A DNA stretch of 14,883 nucleotides from an uncultured Bacteroidota bacterium (GTDB lineage Bacteria > Bacteroidota > Bacteroidia > Flavobacteriales > Flavobacteriaceae): positions 1-14,883 of the forward strand of contig CAIXNQ010000180.1 in NCBI GenBank assembly GCA_903920835.1, read 5' to 3'. Under the pieces are notes generated by a model that saw nothing but the letters and a program-made list of their open reading frames with translations, ran no database searches and was not told the DNA's origin. Positions 14,880 through 14,883 of this stretch are shown here, in pieces. The stretch's first letter is position 1, and each line of letters starts with the position of its first letter. A program made the translations under genes and the position numbers.

Positions 14880-14883
14880 CACA

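Overview
The window looks like chromosomal DNA of a Flavobacteriaceae member, most likely Flavobacterium or a close relative. The evidence is low GC and A/T-rich spacers, no clear Shine-Dalgarno sequences, TAnnTTTG-type promoter sequences, a C-terminal type IX secretion (T9SS) sorting domain, a FecI/FecR pair, lipoproteins of Bacteroidetes style, and an S46 dipeptidyl-peptidase. I see no insertion sequences, CRISPR arrays, tRNAs, rRNAs or phage genes. No gene-free stretch exceeds about 200 bp.

Layout from left to right. (1) 1-998, minus strand: an ECF sigma factor followed by a FecR-type anti-sigma gene that runs off the left edge. (2) 1152-2195, plus: an orphan lipoprotein with four ~42-residue repeats and a C-terminal beta-rich domain. 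(3) 2273-3403, minus: a WbpE-like sugar aminotransferase, divergent from (4) 3532-4770, plus: waaA (Kdo transferase), which is closely followed by (5) 4796-6946, plus: a secreted Asp/Glu-specific dipeptidyl-peptidase (dpp11-like). (6) 7080-9908, minus: a large envelope protein in which an M1-peptidase-like module without its zinc site is joined to a C-terminal outer-membrane beta-barrel. (7) 10109-12085, plus: a T9SS-secreted multidomain endonuclease I. (8) 12086-14701, minus: a tight three-gene operon of a TPR protein, a TonB C-terminal-domain protein and aroE. (9) 14702-14883: a non-coding AT-rich leader with hairpins.

Functional themes are envelope building (aminotransferase, Kdo transferase, barrel protein) and secreted digestion of macromolecules (dipeptidyl-peptidase, nuclease), with one housekeeping gene (aroE). 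Nothing here is a recognisable new multi-gene system. The most unusual place is the 9909-10108 divergent spacer. It holds a 16-of-18-bp inverted repeat, and both flanking genes can start only at TTG. The degenerate peptidase-barrel fusion and the repeat lipoprotein are the least characterised proteins.
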